This document shows, in pieces, positions 16,353-27,606 of a stretch of 40,124 nt of DNA. The DNA comes from Pseudomonadota bacterium. Lineage in GTDB: Bacteria; Pseudomonadota; Alphaproteobacteria; Rhizobiales; Rhizobiaceae. Under the pieces are notes generated by a model. That model saw nothing but the letters and a program-made list of their open reading frames with translations, made no database searches and was not told the origin of the DNA. Every line of letters starts with the position of its first letter. Position 1 is the stretch's first letter. The translations under genes and the position numbers were made by a program. Location of the stretch: positions 1 to 40,124 of the forward strand of contig JAEZXX010000091.1 of NCBI GenBank assembly GCA_023419535.1. Reading direction: 5' to 3'.

Positions 16353-17885
16353 ATGGAGACCGGTTCGAGAGCCGCAGTGCCGATCACCGAGGAGGATTTC
16401 GTCGGCTCGATCGCCGACGCGCTCCAGTTCATCTCGGTCTACCATCCGCCCGACTTCGTCGCCCATCTGACGCGCGCCTATGAGCGGGAGAAAAGCCCGG
16501 CAGCCCGGCAGGCCATGGCGCAGATCCTCGTCAACTCGCGCATGGCCGCGCTCGGCGGGCGCCCGATGTGCCAGGACACCGGAACGGTCAACGTCTTCCT
16601 GAAGATCGGCATGGAGGCGCGCTTCGCCTCCGCGCGCCCGGTCGCCGAGCTCGTCGACGAGGCGGTGGCCCGCGCCTACACGAACCCCGACAATCCGCTG
16701 CGCGCCTCGATCGTCGCCGACCCGATCTTCGAGCGCAGGAACACGCGCACCAACGCGCCTGCGGTGACGCATGTGGAGATGGTGGCGGGCTCGCACGTCG
16801 ACATCCACGTCGCGGCCAAGGGCGGCGGGTCGGAGAACAAGGCGAAGTTCGCGGCGCTGAACCCGCGCGATTCCATCCGCGACTGGGTGCTGAGGACCGT
16901 GGAAGGCCTCGGCGCCGGCTGGTGCCCGCCGGGGCTCCTGGGGCTCGGCATCGGCGGCACGGCCGAGAAGGCGATGCTGATGGCCAAGGAAAGCCTGATG
17001 GCGCCGATCGACATGACGGAGCTTCTGGAGCGCGGCCCCGCCTCGAAGCTCGAGGCACTTCGGATCGAGCTCTACGAGGCGGTCAACGCGCTCGGCATCG
17101 GCGCGCAGGGGCTCGGCGGACTGACGACGGTGCTCGACGTCAAGATCGCGACGCACCCCGTCCATGCCGCCTCGCTTCCCGTCGGCCTCATCCCGCAATG
17201 CGCCGCAGACAGGCATCTCCACTTCACGCTCGACGGCTCGGGCCCGGCCGTCTTCGCGCCGCCTTCGATCGACCTGTGGCCGCGGATCGCGCTGGACGGC
17301 GCCGGCGCGGTGCCGCGCGTCGACCTCGACGCGCTGACGCGGGCGGAGGTCGCGACATGGCGCGCGGGCGAGACGCTGCTCCTCTCCGGACGACTCCTCA
17401 CCGGGCGCGACGCGGCGCACGCGCGCCTGGCCGACATGATCGCAGCGGGCGAACCTCTCCCCGTCGATCTCAAGGACCGGGCGATCTATTATGTCGGGCC
17501 GGTCGATGCCGTCGCCGGCGAGGCGGTGGGCCCCGCGGGACCGACGACGTCGACCCGCATGGACCCGTTCACCGATCTGATCCTCGAAAGGACCGGGCTC
17601 CTCGTGATGGTCGGCAAGGCCGAGCGCGGGCCGGAGACGGTGAAAAGCATCGCCAGAGCCGGCGCCGCCTATCTCATCGCCGTCGGCGGCGCGGCCTATC
17701 TGGTCTCGAAGGCGATCAAGCGCTCGCGGGTGCTCGCCTTCGAGGATCTGGGGATGGAGGCGATCCACGAGTTCACCGTGGAGGACATGCCGGTGACGGT
17801 CGCGGTCGACACGACCGGCGCCTCGATCCACGAGAGCGGGCCGAAGCGCTGGCGGGCGCCGCAGATCAATGTCGTGCCGGCCTGA
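16353..17885 (+). CDS. Class I fumarase / mesaconase-type hydratase
   Basis: 510-residue single-chain class I (iron-sulfur) fumarate hydratase, alpha and beta parts fused. The three cluster cysteines are Cys73 (MCQDTG), Cys191 (GWCPPG) and Cys283 (PQCAAD). The beta part contains GPTTSTRMDPF and the terminal ESGPKRWR motif. I start at the second ATG because GGAGG stands 7 bases before it; an ATG 15 bases upstream lacks a signal. Class I fumarases can also hydrate mesaconate to (S)-citramalate, as described for Burkholderia xenovorans and E. coli FumD. With CoA-transferase, acyl-CoA dehydrogenase and a mesaconyl-CoA hydratase-like neighbour, a mesaconase role is likely but not shown. First gene of a three-gene operon. 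Confidence 0.93.
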   Translation: METGSRAAVPITEEDFVGSIADALQFISVYHPPDFVAHLTRAYEREKSPAARQAMAQILVNSRMAALGGRPMCQDTGTVNVFLKIGMEARFASARPVAELVDEAVARAYTNPDNPLRASIVADPIFERRNTRTNAPAVTHVEMVAGSHVDIHVAAKGGGSENKAKFAALNPRDSIRDWVLRTVEGLGAGWCPPGLLGLGIGGTAEKAMLMAKESLMAPIDMTELLERGPASKLEALRIELYEAVNALGIGAQGLGGLTTVLDVKIATHPVHAASLPVGLIPQCAADRHLHFTLDGSGPAVFAPPSIDLWPRIALDGAGAVPRVDLDALTRAEVATWRAGETLLLSGRLLTGRDAAHARLADMIAAGEPLPVDLKDRAIYYVGPVDAVAGEAVGPAGPTTSTRMDPFTDLILERTGLLVMVGKAERGPETVKSIARAGAAYLIAVGGAAYLVSKAIKRSRVLAFEDLGMEAIHEFTVEDMPVTVAVDTTGASIHESGPKRWRAPQINVVPA

Positions 17886-17955
17886 GCCGCCATTGCCGAA
17901 CGCTATCCCCGCCAGCCAGAAGCCGTCTTTGCCTGCGTCCGGGCGAGGCGCGACT

Positions 17956-19143
17956 ATGGCGGCAAAGAAGGATGGCTCGCCCATGGACACGCCCGCACCC
18001 GACCATCAGGAGATCCGCGAGGAGGTCGCCAAGCTCTGTGCCGGCTTTCCCGGCGAGTACTGGAGGACGCTCGACCGCGAGAGCGCATATCCGCAGGAGT
18101 TCGTCAGGGCGCTGACGGAAGGAGGCTGGCTGTCCGCGCTGATCCCCGAGGCGTATGGCGGCTCCGGCCTGCCTCTCTCGGCGGCCGCCGCGATCCTGGA
18201 GGAGATCCAGAAGGCCGGCTGCAACGGCGGCGCCTGCCATGCCCAGATGTACATCATGGGCGCGCTGCTGCGGCACGGCAACGAGACGCAGAAGCGGGCC
18301 TACCTTCCGAAGATCGCGTCGGGCGAACTGCGCCTCCAGGCCTTCGGCGTGACCGAGCCGACCAGCGGCACCGACACGACCTCGATCAAGACCTTCGCCG
18401 AGAAGCGCGGCGACGTCTACGTCGTCAACGGACAGAAGGTCTGGACGAGCCGAGCCGAGCACTCCGACCTGATGCTGCTCCTCGCCCGCACCACGCCGAA
18501 GGACAAGGTCGCCAAACGCACGGACGGTCTTTCGGTGTTCATCGTCGACATGGCCAAGGCGAAGGGCAACGGGCTGACCATCAAGCCCATCCGGGCGATG
18601 ATGAACCATGCGACGACCGAGGTCTTCTTCGACAATGTCAAGGTGCCGGCCGAGAATCTGATCGGCGAAGAGGGCAAGGGTTTCCGCTACATCCTCTCGG
18701 GCATGAACGCCGAGCGCATCCTGATCGCGGCCGAATGCGTGGGCGACGCCAAATGGTTCATCGGGAAGGCAACGGACTATGCCCGCGAGCGCGTCGTCTT
18801 CGGCCGCCCCATCGGCCAGAACCAGGGCATCCAGTTTCCGATCGCGAAGGCCTACGCGCAGATGCGCGCGGCCGAACTCATGGTGCACGAGGCGGCGCGG
18901 CTCTTCGAGCAGGGCATCCAGTGCGGCGAACAGGCGAATCTGGCCAAGATGCTGGCGGCCGACGCCTCCTGGGCCGCGGCCGAGGCCTGTGTGCAGACCC
19001 ATGGCGGCTTCGGCTTCGCCGAGGAGTACGACGTGGAGCGCAAGTTCCGGGAGGCGCGGCTCTATCAGGTGGCGCCGATCTCGACCAACCTCATCCTCTC
19101 CTATGTCGCCGAGCATGTGCTCGGTCTGCCCCGTTCGTACTGA
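17956..19143 (+). CDS. Acyl-CoA dehydrogenase, IVD-like catalytic Glu placement
   Basis: FAD-linked acyl-CoA dehydrogenase, 395 residues from ATG 17956 (GAGG at 7 bases); ATG 17983 would give 386 residues and is nearly as good. Core motifs are GVTEPTSGTDTTSIKT (FAD/substrate contact), VNGQKVWTS, and GRPIGQNQGIQFPIA. The usual C-terminal YEGT catalytic glutamate is absent; the matching region reads LYQVAPISTN. Instead Glu253 in MNAERILIAAE matches the isovaleryl-CoA dehydrogenase placement of the base on helix G. It lies between the fumarase and the hydratase (12-base gap). A branched dicarboxylyl-CoA, for example methylsuccinyl-CoA to mesaconyl-CoA, is a reasonable substrate guess. Confidence 0.92.
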   Translation: MAAKKDGSPMDTPAPDHQEIREEVAKLCAGFPGEYWRTLDRESAYPQEFVRALTEGGWLSALIPEAYGGSGLPLSAAAAILEEIQKAGCNGGACHAQMYIMGALLRHGNETQKRAYLPKIASGELRLQAFGVTEPTSGTDTTSIKTFAEKRGDVYVVNGQKVWTSRAEHSDLMLLLARTTPKDKVAKRTDGLSVFIVDMAKAKGNGLTIKPIRAMMNHATTEVFFDNVKVPAENLIGEEGKGFRYILSGMNAERILIAAECVGDAKWFIGKATDYARERVVFGRPIGQNQGIQFPIAKAYAQMRAAELMVHEAARLFEQGIQCGEQANLAKMLAADASWAAAEACVQTHGGFGFAEEYDVERKFREARLYQVAPISTNLILSYVAEHVLGLPRSY

Positions 19144-19155
19144 AGGACTCCGGAT

Positions 19156-20001
19156 TTGAGCGAGACGATCGACATCGAGCACCTCAAGACCTGGATCGGG
19201 CGAGAGGAAGAGGCCGTGGACCGGGTCGACGCGCGGCTGGTGAAGTCGCTGCGGGCGACACTCGGCGACGAGCCCGGCGAGCCGCGGCCGGGCGACGAGG
19301 CACCGGCCTGCGTCCACTGGTGCCTTGCCCCGCCGATCGTCGCGAACGGGCGGACGGGCCCGGACGGGCACCCGGCGCGCGGCGGCTTCCTGCCGCCGGT
19401 CCCCCTGCCCCGCCGCATGTGGGCCGGCGGCCACATGGCCTTTCATGCCCCGCTGAAGGTCGGCGACGAGGTCACGCGCCGCTCGCGGATCGGCAGCGTC
19501 GAGCTCAAGGAAGGGCGCTCGGGCCGGCTGATCTTCGTCGCGGTCCATCACGACTATTCGACGGATCGCGGCCTTGCGGTCTCCGAGCGCCACGACATCG
19601 TCTATCGCGACGCGCCGACGGCCATGGCGAAGCCCGCGAGCGTCGCGCCGGAGCTTCCCCCCGCCGAAGCGACGGAACGGTTCGATCCGACCTCGCTCGT
19701 CCTCTTCCGCTACTCGGCGCTGACCTTCAACGGCCACCGCATCCATTACGACCGGACCTACGCGCGGGAGGAAGAGTTCTATCCGGGTCTCGTCGTCCAC
19801 GGCCCGCTGCAGGCGACGTTGCTCGTGCGCCTCGCCGCGAGGACGCTGGGCCGGATGCCGGCGGAAGTCTCCTATCGCGGCGTCTCTCCGGTCTTCGACG
19901 GCGACGGGCTGACGCTGGAGGCGCGCCGCGAGAGCGACGGACTGTCGTTGCGCGCGGCGAACGGCGCCGACGCGACCACGATGGAAGCGACGGCGCTTTA
20001 G
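19156..20001 (+). CDS. Itaconyl-CoA / mesaconyl-C4-CoA hydratase-like protein
   Basis: 281-residue double-hotdog protein of the HTD2/COG3777 type, with an N-terminal FAS1-like dehydratase half (to ~140) and a C-terminal MaoC-like half. The hydratase-type active segment is FNGHRIHYDRTYAREEE followed by YPGLVVHGPLQATLL. This family includes the itaconyl-CoA hydratase (Ich) of Pseudomonas and the mesaconyl-C4-CoA hydratase of the 3-hydroxypropionate bicycle, both yielding citramalyl-CoA. TTG start with AGGA at 8 bases, 12 bases after the dehydrogenase stop. Its stop overlaps the convergent TauE/SafE gene by 4 bases. No citramalyl-CoA lyase is in the window. Confidence 0.88.
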   Translation: MSETIDIEHLKTWIGREEEAVDRVDARLVKSLRATLGDEPGEPRPGDEAPACVHWCLAPPIVANGRTGPDGHPARGGFLPPVPLPRRMWAGGHMAFHAPLKVGDEVTRRSRIGSVELKEGRSGRLIFVAVHHDYSTDRGLAVSERHDIVYRDAPTAMAKPASVAPELPPAEATERFDPTSLVLFRYSALTFNGHRIHYDRTYAREEEFYPGLVVHGPLQATLLVRLAARTLGRMPAEVSYRGVSPVFDGDGLTLEARRESDGLSLRAANGADATTMEATAL

Positions 20002-20750
20002 CCGAGAATCGCGTCCACGACGAGTTTGAGCGAGACGAGGAACAGGGCGACCTCGACGATCCGGAAGAAGACCTTCTCCGGCAGCACCTTCACCAGCTTC
20101 CAGCCGGCGAGGACGCCGAGGATCGAGACCGGGATCAGCCAGAAGGCGAGCGTGAGGTTCGGCCCGGTGAACTGGCCGAGCGACCAGTAGGCAGGCAGCT
20201 TGGCGAGGTTGATGGCGGCGAAGAGGATGGTGGACGTTCCCGCGAAGGTCATCTTCTCCAGCCGTTGCGGCAGGACGTAGACCTGGTAGGGCGGCCCGCC
20301 CGAATGGGAGACGAAGCTCGTGAAACCGGCGAGCGAACCCCAGAAGACGCCCCGCGGCACGTCGGCCGGGCGCGGCGGGGCGGTGCGGCCGCGCTTGCGC
20401 ACGATGTCGGCCACGAAGGCGAGGCCGACGATCCCGATCAGGAAGGAGATCAGCCGGTCCGGCACGACCGAGGCCGTTGCCCAGCCGAAGAGGATGCCGA
20501 GCATCGAGGCGGGGATGAGGATGGATAGGTTCCGGCCGCTGAAGCGCTTCCGGTAGATCACCACCCCGACCATGTCGCTCGCGATGTAGAGCGGCAGGAG
20601 GAGCGCGGCGGCCTCAAGCGGCGGCATGGTGAGCGCCAGGATCGGCACCGAGAGCATCGCGACGACCGGCAGGCCGCCCTTCGACAGACCGACGAGGAAG
20701 GCGGCGAAGGCGGTCGTGAGCGCCAGGGCGATGGGCAGGTCGAACGGCAT
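19998..20750 (-). CDS. TauE/SafE-family membrane transporter
   Basis: 250-residue integral membrane protein of the TauE/SafE (sulfite exporter) family with about eight membrane segments in two repeats. The repeat signatures are LVGLSKGGLPVVAMLSVP near the N-terminus and LAGFTSFVSHSGGPPYQVYVLP in the middle. The ATG at 20750 follows a GGGGA; the longer frame adds a charged segment without similarity. Family members move sulfite, sulfoacetate or other organic anions, and the substrate cannot be assigned. It is convergent with the C5-acid operon, overlapping its last gene by 4 bases, so it may or may not share that function. Confidence 0.9.
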   Translation of the reverse strand: MPFDLPIALALTTAFAAFLVGLSKGGLPVVAMLSVPILALTMPPLEAAALLLPLYIASDMVGVVIYRKRFSGRNLSILIPASMLGILFGWATASVVPDRLISFLIGIVGLAFVADIVRKRGRTAPPRPADVPRGVFWGSLAGFTSFVSHSGGPPYQVYVLPQRLEKMTFAGTSTILFAAINLAKLPAYWSLGQFTGPNLTLAFWLIPVSILGVLAGWKLVKVLPEKVFFRIVEVALFLVSLKLVVDAILG

Positions 20751-20968
20751 TTGTCCCCGTGTCTTGATCTCGGCCGGCCGCCTTGCCGGCATCTCGGCGG
20801 ATCGCCCCTTGGGGCCCTCTCTCCGCTTCGTCCCTTTTCGCACGCTTTGTCGGCGCGCGCCTCTTGATAAGCACGACTGATGATGTGACCAGACCCCGAA
20901 CGCGATCGGGAAGGCATGCGGCAGCTTTGAAAGACCAGGATCGGACGGCCGCGGCAGGCGGCCATGGG

Positions 20969-22039
20969 ATGCTCGCGGCCTTCCACCCCAGCCGCTTCGA
21001 CTATCCGCGCTTCGCCCTGGCGCTCGGGATCGGCGCGCTGGGCGCTACGGTCTTCCTGTATTTCCGCTGGCCGCTGCCCTGGATGCTCGGGCCGCTTCTG
21101 GCCTGCACCCTCGCCGCGGTCACGCGCGCACCGGTCGAAGCGCCGGTCATCGTGCGCCCTCCGATGTCGGTGGTCCTCGGCGTTCTCCTGGGCGCCGGCT
21201 TCTCCTCCGAGATGCTGTCGCAGATGCTCGCCTGGATCCCGACGCTCCTCGGCCTGACGCTGTTCCTCCTCGTCTCCGGCGCGATCTGCGTCGTCTATTT
21301 CCTGAAGGTCGGGCGCTACGATCCCGTCACGGCCTACTTCGCCGGCATGCCGGGCGGGCTGATCGAGATGGTGCTGCTCGGGCAGGAGCGCGGAGGCGAC
21401 GCCCGGCGCATCGCGCTCGTCCACGCCACCCGCATCCTCCTCACCGTCGCGAGCCTGCCGCTGGTGCTGCCGCTGCTGGGCAGCGACACGCTCGGCGACC
21501 GGCCGCCGGTCGGCGTGCCCTTCGGGCAGGCGGGCGCCGAAGCCCTGATCTGGCTCGTCGTGACCGGAATCCTGGGCGTGGTCGTCGGCCGCAAGGCGAA
21601 GCTGCCGGCGCCCTATCTTCTCGGCCCGATGCTCGTCAGCGGCGTGGTCCACCTCGCCGGCTGGACCGACACGGCGCCGCCGCGCGAGCTCGTCTGGGCC
21701 GCGCAGCTCGTCCTCGGCGTCACGCTCGGCTGCCGCTTCGCCGGCACGCGCGTGCGCGAGATGGCCGCGATGCTCGCGCTCTCGCTCGGGTCCTTCCTGG
21801 TCCTGATCGCGGCCGCCGTGTCCTTCGCGTTCCTGCTTGCCGCACTGACGCCCTTCGACGTGTCGACGGTCTTCCTCGCCTATGCGCCGGGCGGCCTCGT
21901 CGAGACGAGCGTGATCGCGCTGGCGCTCCAGATCGAGGTCGCCTTCGTCGCCGCGCACCACATCGTTCGTGTGGTCCTGGTGATGGCCGCGGCCGCGCCG
22001 ATCTTCGCGCTGATCCACCGGCGGCGCGCCGCGCGCTGA
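20969..22039 (+). CDS. AbrB-family integral membrane protein (COG3180)
   Basis: 356-residue hydrophobic protein of the AbrB/putative ammonia-monooxygenase family (not the AbrB DNA-binding protein). Two homologous halves each carry the family motif: AGMPGGLIEMVLLG in the first and AYAPGGLVETSVIALAL in the second. About ten membrane segments; no soluble domain. I start at ATG 20969; TTG 20927 or GTG 20885 in the same frame are possible. Biochemical function of this family is not established, and a transport role is usually supposed. It is divergent from the TauE/SafE gene, with roughly 220 bases between them. Confidence 0.85.
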   Translation: MLAAFHPSRFDYPRFALALGIGALGATVFLYFRWPLPWMLGPLLACTLAAVTRAPVEAPVIVRPPMSVVLGVLLGAGFSSEMLSQMLAWIPTLLGLTLFLLVSGAICVVYFLKVGRYDPVTAYFAGMPGGLIEMVLLGQERGGDARRIALVHATRILLTVASLPLVLPLLGSDTLGDRPPVGVPFGQAGAEALIWLVVTGILGVVVGRKAKLPAPYLLGPMLVSGVVHLAGWTDTAPPRELVWAAQLVLGVTLGCRFAGTRVREMAAMLALSLGSFLVLIAAAVSFAFLLAALTPFDVSTVFLAYAPGGLVETSVIALALQIEVAFVAAHHIVRVVLVMAAAAPIFALIHRRRAAR

Positions 22040-22048
22040 TCTCCACGC

Positions 22049-22083
22049 AAAAAAGAACCCGCTGCGGCAAATGCCGAGCGGGT
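22049..22083 (-). terminator. Strong intrinsic terminator, minus strand
   Basis: Read on the minus strand, an 11-bp stem with one bulged base (ACCCGCT/AGCGGGT plus CGGC/GCCG, loop of 4) is followed by TTCTTTTTT. It lies 9 bases past the stop of the plus-strand AbrB-type gene and about 170 bases downstream of the small basic protein gene ending at 22251, so it probably ends the metH/small-protein transcription. The region 22084-22250 holds no other gene that I can support. Confidence 0.8.
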
Positions 22084-22250
22084 CAGTCTATGCAAAGGAT
22101 CTGGGAGGAAACATTTGCACGGACTGTTTCGCACGATGGCCGCCCAGCCGCCATCCCGATGCGGGCATGGCAGCCATGCACTCTCTTCAGGGCTGGCGTT
22201 CCACATGCGGATACGAGCAGCCAAACGAGCTACGCACGGTATCGGCCGGG

Positions 22251-22565
22251 TCAGCTCGACTTCGCGGCGTTCTTCCTGCGCGTTTCGGCCGCCTTCTTGG
22301 CCGAGGCGGACCGTTCGGCGGCCGTCCGCGAGGCGGAAGCCTTGCCCCCCTTCTCCCCACCCTTGTGGGCCGCGGGGTGACCGGTCGTCTTCCCCCGGCC
22401 CGAACCGCCCGGCTTCTTGCCGCCGCCGTCGTCCTTGTTGACCGTCGCCCAAGCCCGCCGCTCGGCCTCCTTTTCGGAGACCCCGCGCTCCTCGTAGCTT
22501 TCGGCGATCTTCTCGGCCTTGCGCTCCTGCTTGTCGGTGTATTTCGATTTGTCGCCTTGGGGCAT
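22251..22565 (-). CDS. Small basic histone-H1-like protein ('plasmid stabilization' type)
   Basis: 104-residue very basic protein. The first ~50 residues (PQGDKSKYTDKQERKAEKIAESYEERG...AERRAWATVNKDDGGGKK) are a conserved block often annotated as 'plasmid stabilization protein' in proteobacterial chromosomes. The rest is Gly/Lys/Ala/Ser-rich and resembles a histone H1 tail, which suggests nucleic-acid binding. The ATG has GGAGG at 5-base spacing; the longer frame overlaps metH and is discarded. It follows metH by 85 bases in the same direction. The real function is unknown. Confidence 0.85.
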   Translation of the reverse strand: MPQGDKSKYTDKQERKAEKIAESYEERGVSEKEAERRAWATVNKDDGGGKKPGGSGRGKTTGHPAAHKGGEKGGKASASRTAAERSASAKKAAETRRKNAAKSS

Positions 22566-22650
22566 GGCGCCCTCCCCGATCGTGTTCGAGGAGAAAACCC
22601 GCGACGGGCCGCGCGTGTTCCGCCGGCCGCCGATGCCGATCGACAGGCCG

Positions 22651-26430
<3,780 letters not shown>

Positions 26431-26464
26431 GGGCATGCCTCGTGGTCTCGTCGTTCATGCGAAC

Positions 26465-26486
26465 GATATAAGGACATCCTTATATC
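26465..26486. promoter_or_regulatory. Perfect 22-bp palindromic operator upstream of metH
   Basis: The half site GATATAAGGA is followed by a 2-base spacer CA and then its exact reverse complement. It is strikingly AT-rich against the local GC background and lies 35 bases before the metH start, where a promoter would be. ArsR-family regulators of the SAM/SAH cycle (SahR/SamR type) bind palindromes of this general form near met genes in proteobacteria; assignment to such a regulator is inference, and no ArsR gene is in the window. Confidence 0.75.
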
Positions 26487-26529
26487 AGCATGCAGAGTGG
26501 TTTCTCAACGCCGGTCCCGAACGAGCGGC

Positions 26530-27540
26530 TCAGTCGAAGCGCTCCGCCTGCAAGCGCTCGACGATCGGGACGACGCCGAAGCGCACGGGGTCGCTGGCGG
26601 GAAGATCGTGCTCCGCGGCGACGTCCTGCAGGAAGCGGCGCGCCTCCTCCTCGCTGAGGCCTTGCGTGTTAACAGCGATGCCGACCGGGCGGATGGCCGG
26701 GTTGGTCAGCGAACCGCAGCGGATCGTCAGGTCGATGACGTCCGCGATCGAGGGGATCGGATGCTCCACGCCGCGCATCTTGCGACGCGTCGGCTCGTGG
26801 CAGATCACGAAGGCGTCGGGCTGCGCGCCGTGCAGAAGCCCGAGCGAGACGCCGGCGAAGGAGGGATGGAACAGCGAGCCCTGTCCCTCCACGACGTCCC
26901 AATGATCGGGCGCGGCTTCCGGCGCCAGCCATTCGACGGCGCCGGAGATGAAGTCGGCGACGACGGCGTCGATCGCGACGCCGCGCCCGGCGATGAAGAT
27001 GCCGGTCTGCCCCGTCGGGCAGAAGTCGGCATCCATCCCGGCCTCCCGCATTCCCTTCTCGAGCGCCAATGCCGTGTACTTCTTGCCGACCGAGCAATCC
27101 GTGCCGACGGTCAACAGGCGCTTGCCGGTCCGCTTGGTGCCCTTGCCGGTGGCGAAGCGCTGCTCGGTGTGGCGAACGTCGTGCAGCGTCGCGCCGTGCG
27201 TTCGCGCCGCTTCGGCGATCGTCGGCACGCTGGCCAGCCGGGTGTGGAGTCCGGAGGCCACGTCCATGCCCGCCTCGATCGCCCGGACGATCGCCGCGGT
27301 CCAGTGATCGGGCATCACGCCGCCGGCGTTGACGACGCCGACGACGAGGGTCTTGGCTCCGTTCGCGCGGCCCTCGGCGATGTCCATCTCGGGCAGCGAG
27401 AGGTCTGCCCCGCAGCCGGGAAGCCGCATCTGGCCGACGCACCATTCGCGCCGCCAGTCGACGATCCCATGGGCGGTCTTGGCGGCCAGCTGGTCCGGCA
27501 CGTCGCCGAGGAACATCAGATAGGGCGACGCGATGTCCAT
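26530..27540 (-). CDS. dgcN: DUF1611 protein, DgcN-like D-glutamate N-acetyltransferase
   Basis: 336-residue DUF1611 protein. A Rossmann-like N-terminal domain is followed by a P-loop domain with GTDCSVGKKYTAL (Walker A-like) near residue 150 and DVVEGQGSLFHPSFAGVSLGLL. In Pseudoalteromonas, DgcN acetylates D-glutamate and works with the racemase-like DgcA; many homologues sit beside a dipeptide epimerase. No such partner is seen on either side here, so the function is by family only. The ATG at 27540 has AGGAGG close by. It lies between the sit operon and metH in the same direction, and the metH palindrome stands just beyond its stop. Confidence 0.82.
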   Translation of the reverse strand: MDIASPYLMFLGDVPDQLAAKTAHGIVDWRREWCVGQMRLPGCGADLSLPEMDIAEGRANGAKTLVVGVVNAGGVMPDHWTAAIVRAIEAGMDVASGLHTRLASVPTIAEAARTHGATLHDVRHTEQRFATGKGTKRTGKRLLTVGTDCSVGKKYTALALEKGMREAGMDADFCPTGQTGIFIAGRGVAIDAVVADFISGAVEWLAPEAAPDHWDVVEGQGSLFHPSFAGVSLGLLHGAQPDAFVICHEPTRRKMRGVEHPIPSIADVIDLTIRCGSLTNPAIRPVGIAVNTQGLSEEEARRFLQDVAAEHDLPASDPVRFGVVPIVERLQAERFD

Positions 27541-27606
27541 GGGGCCTCCTGTCGGTCCGGCGATCACCCCTGGATTGCCACGTTTCGGCAAGCCCCGCAA
27601 AGGGGA

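Noticed and set aside
14092..20001. Complete itaconate degradation operon
   Set aside because: No citramalyl-CoA lyase or MmgE/PrpD-type isomerase is present, and a fumarase is included, so the operon cannot be called the known itaconate set.
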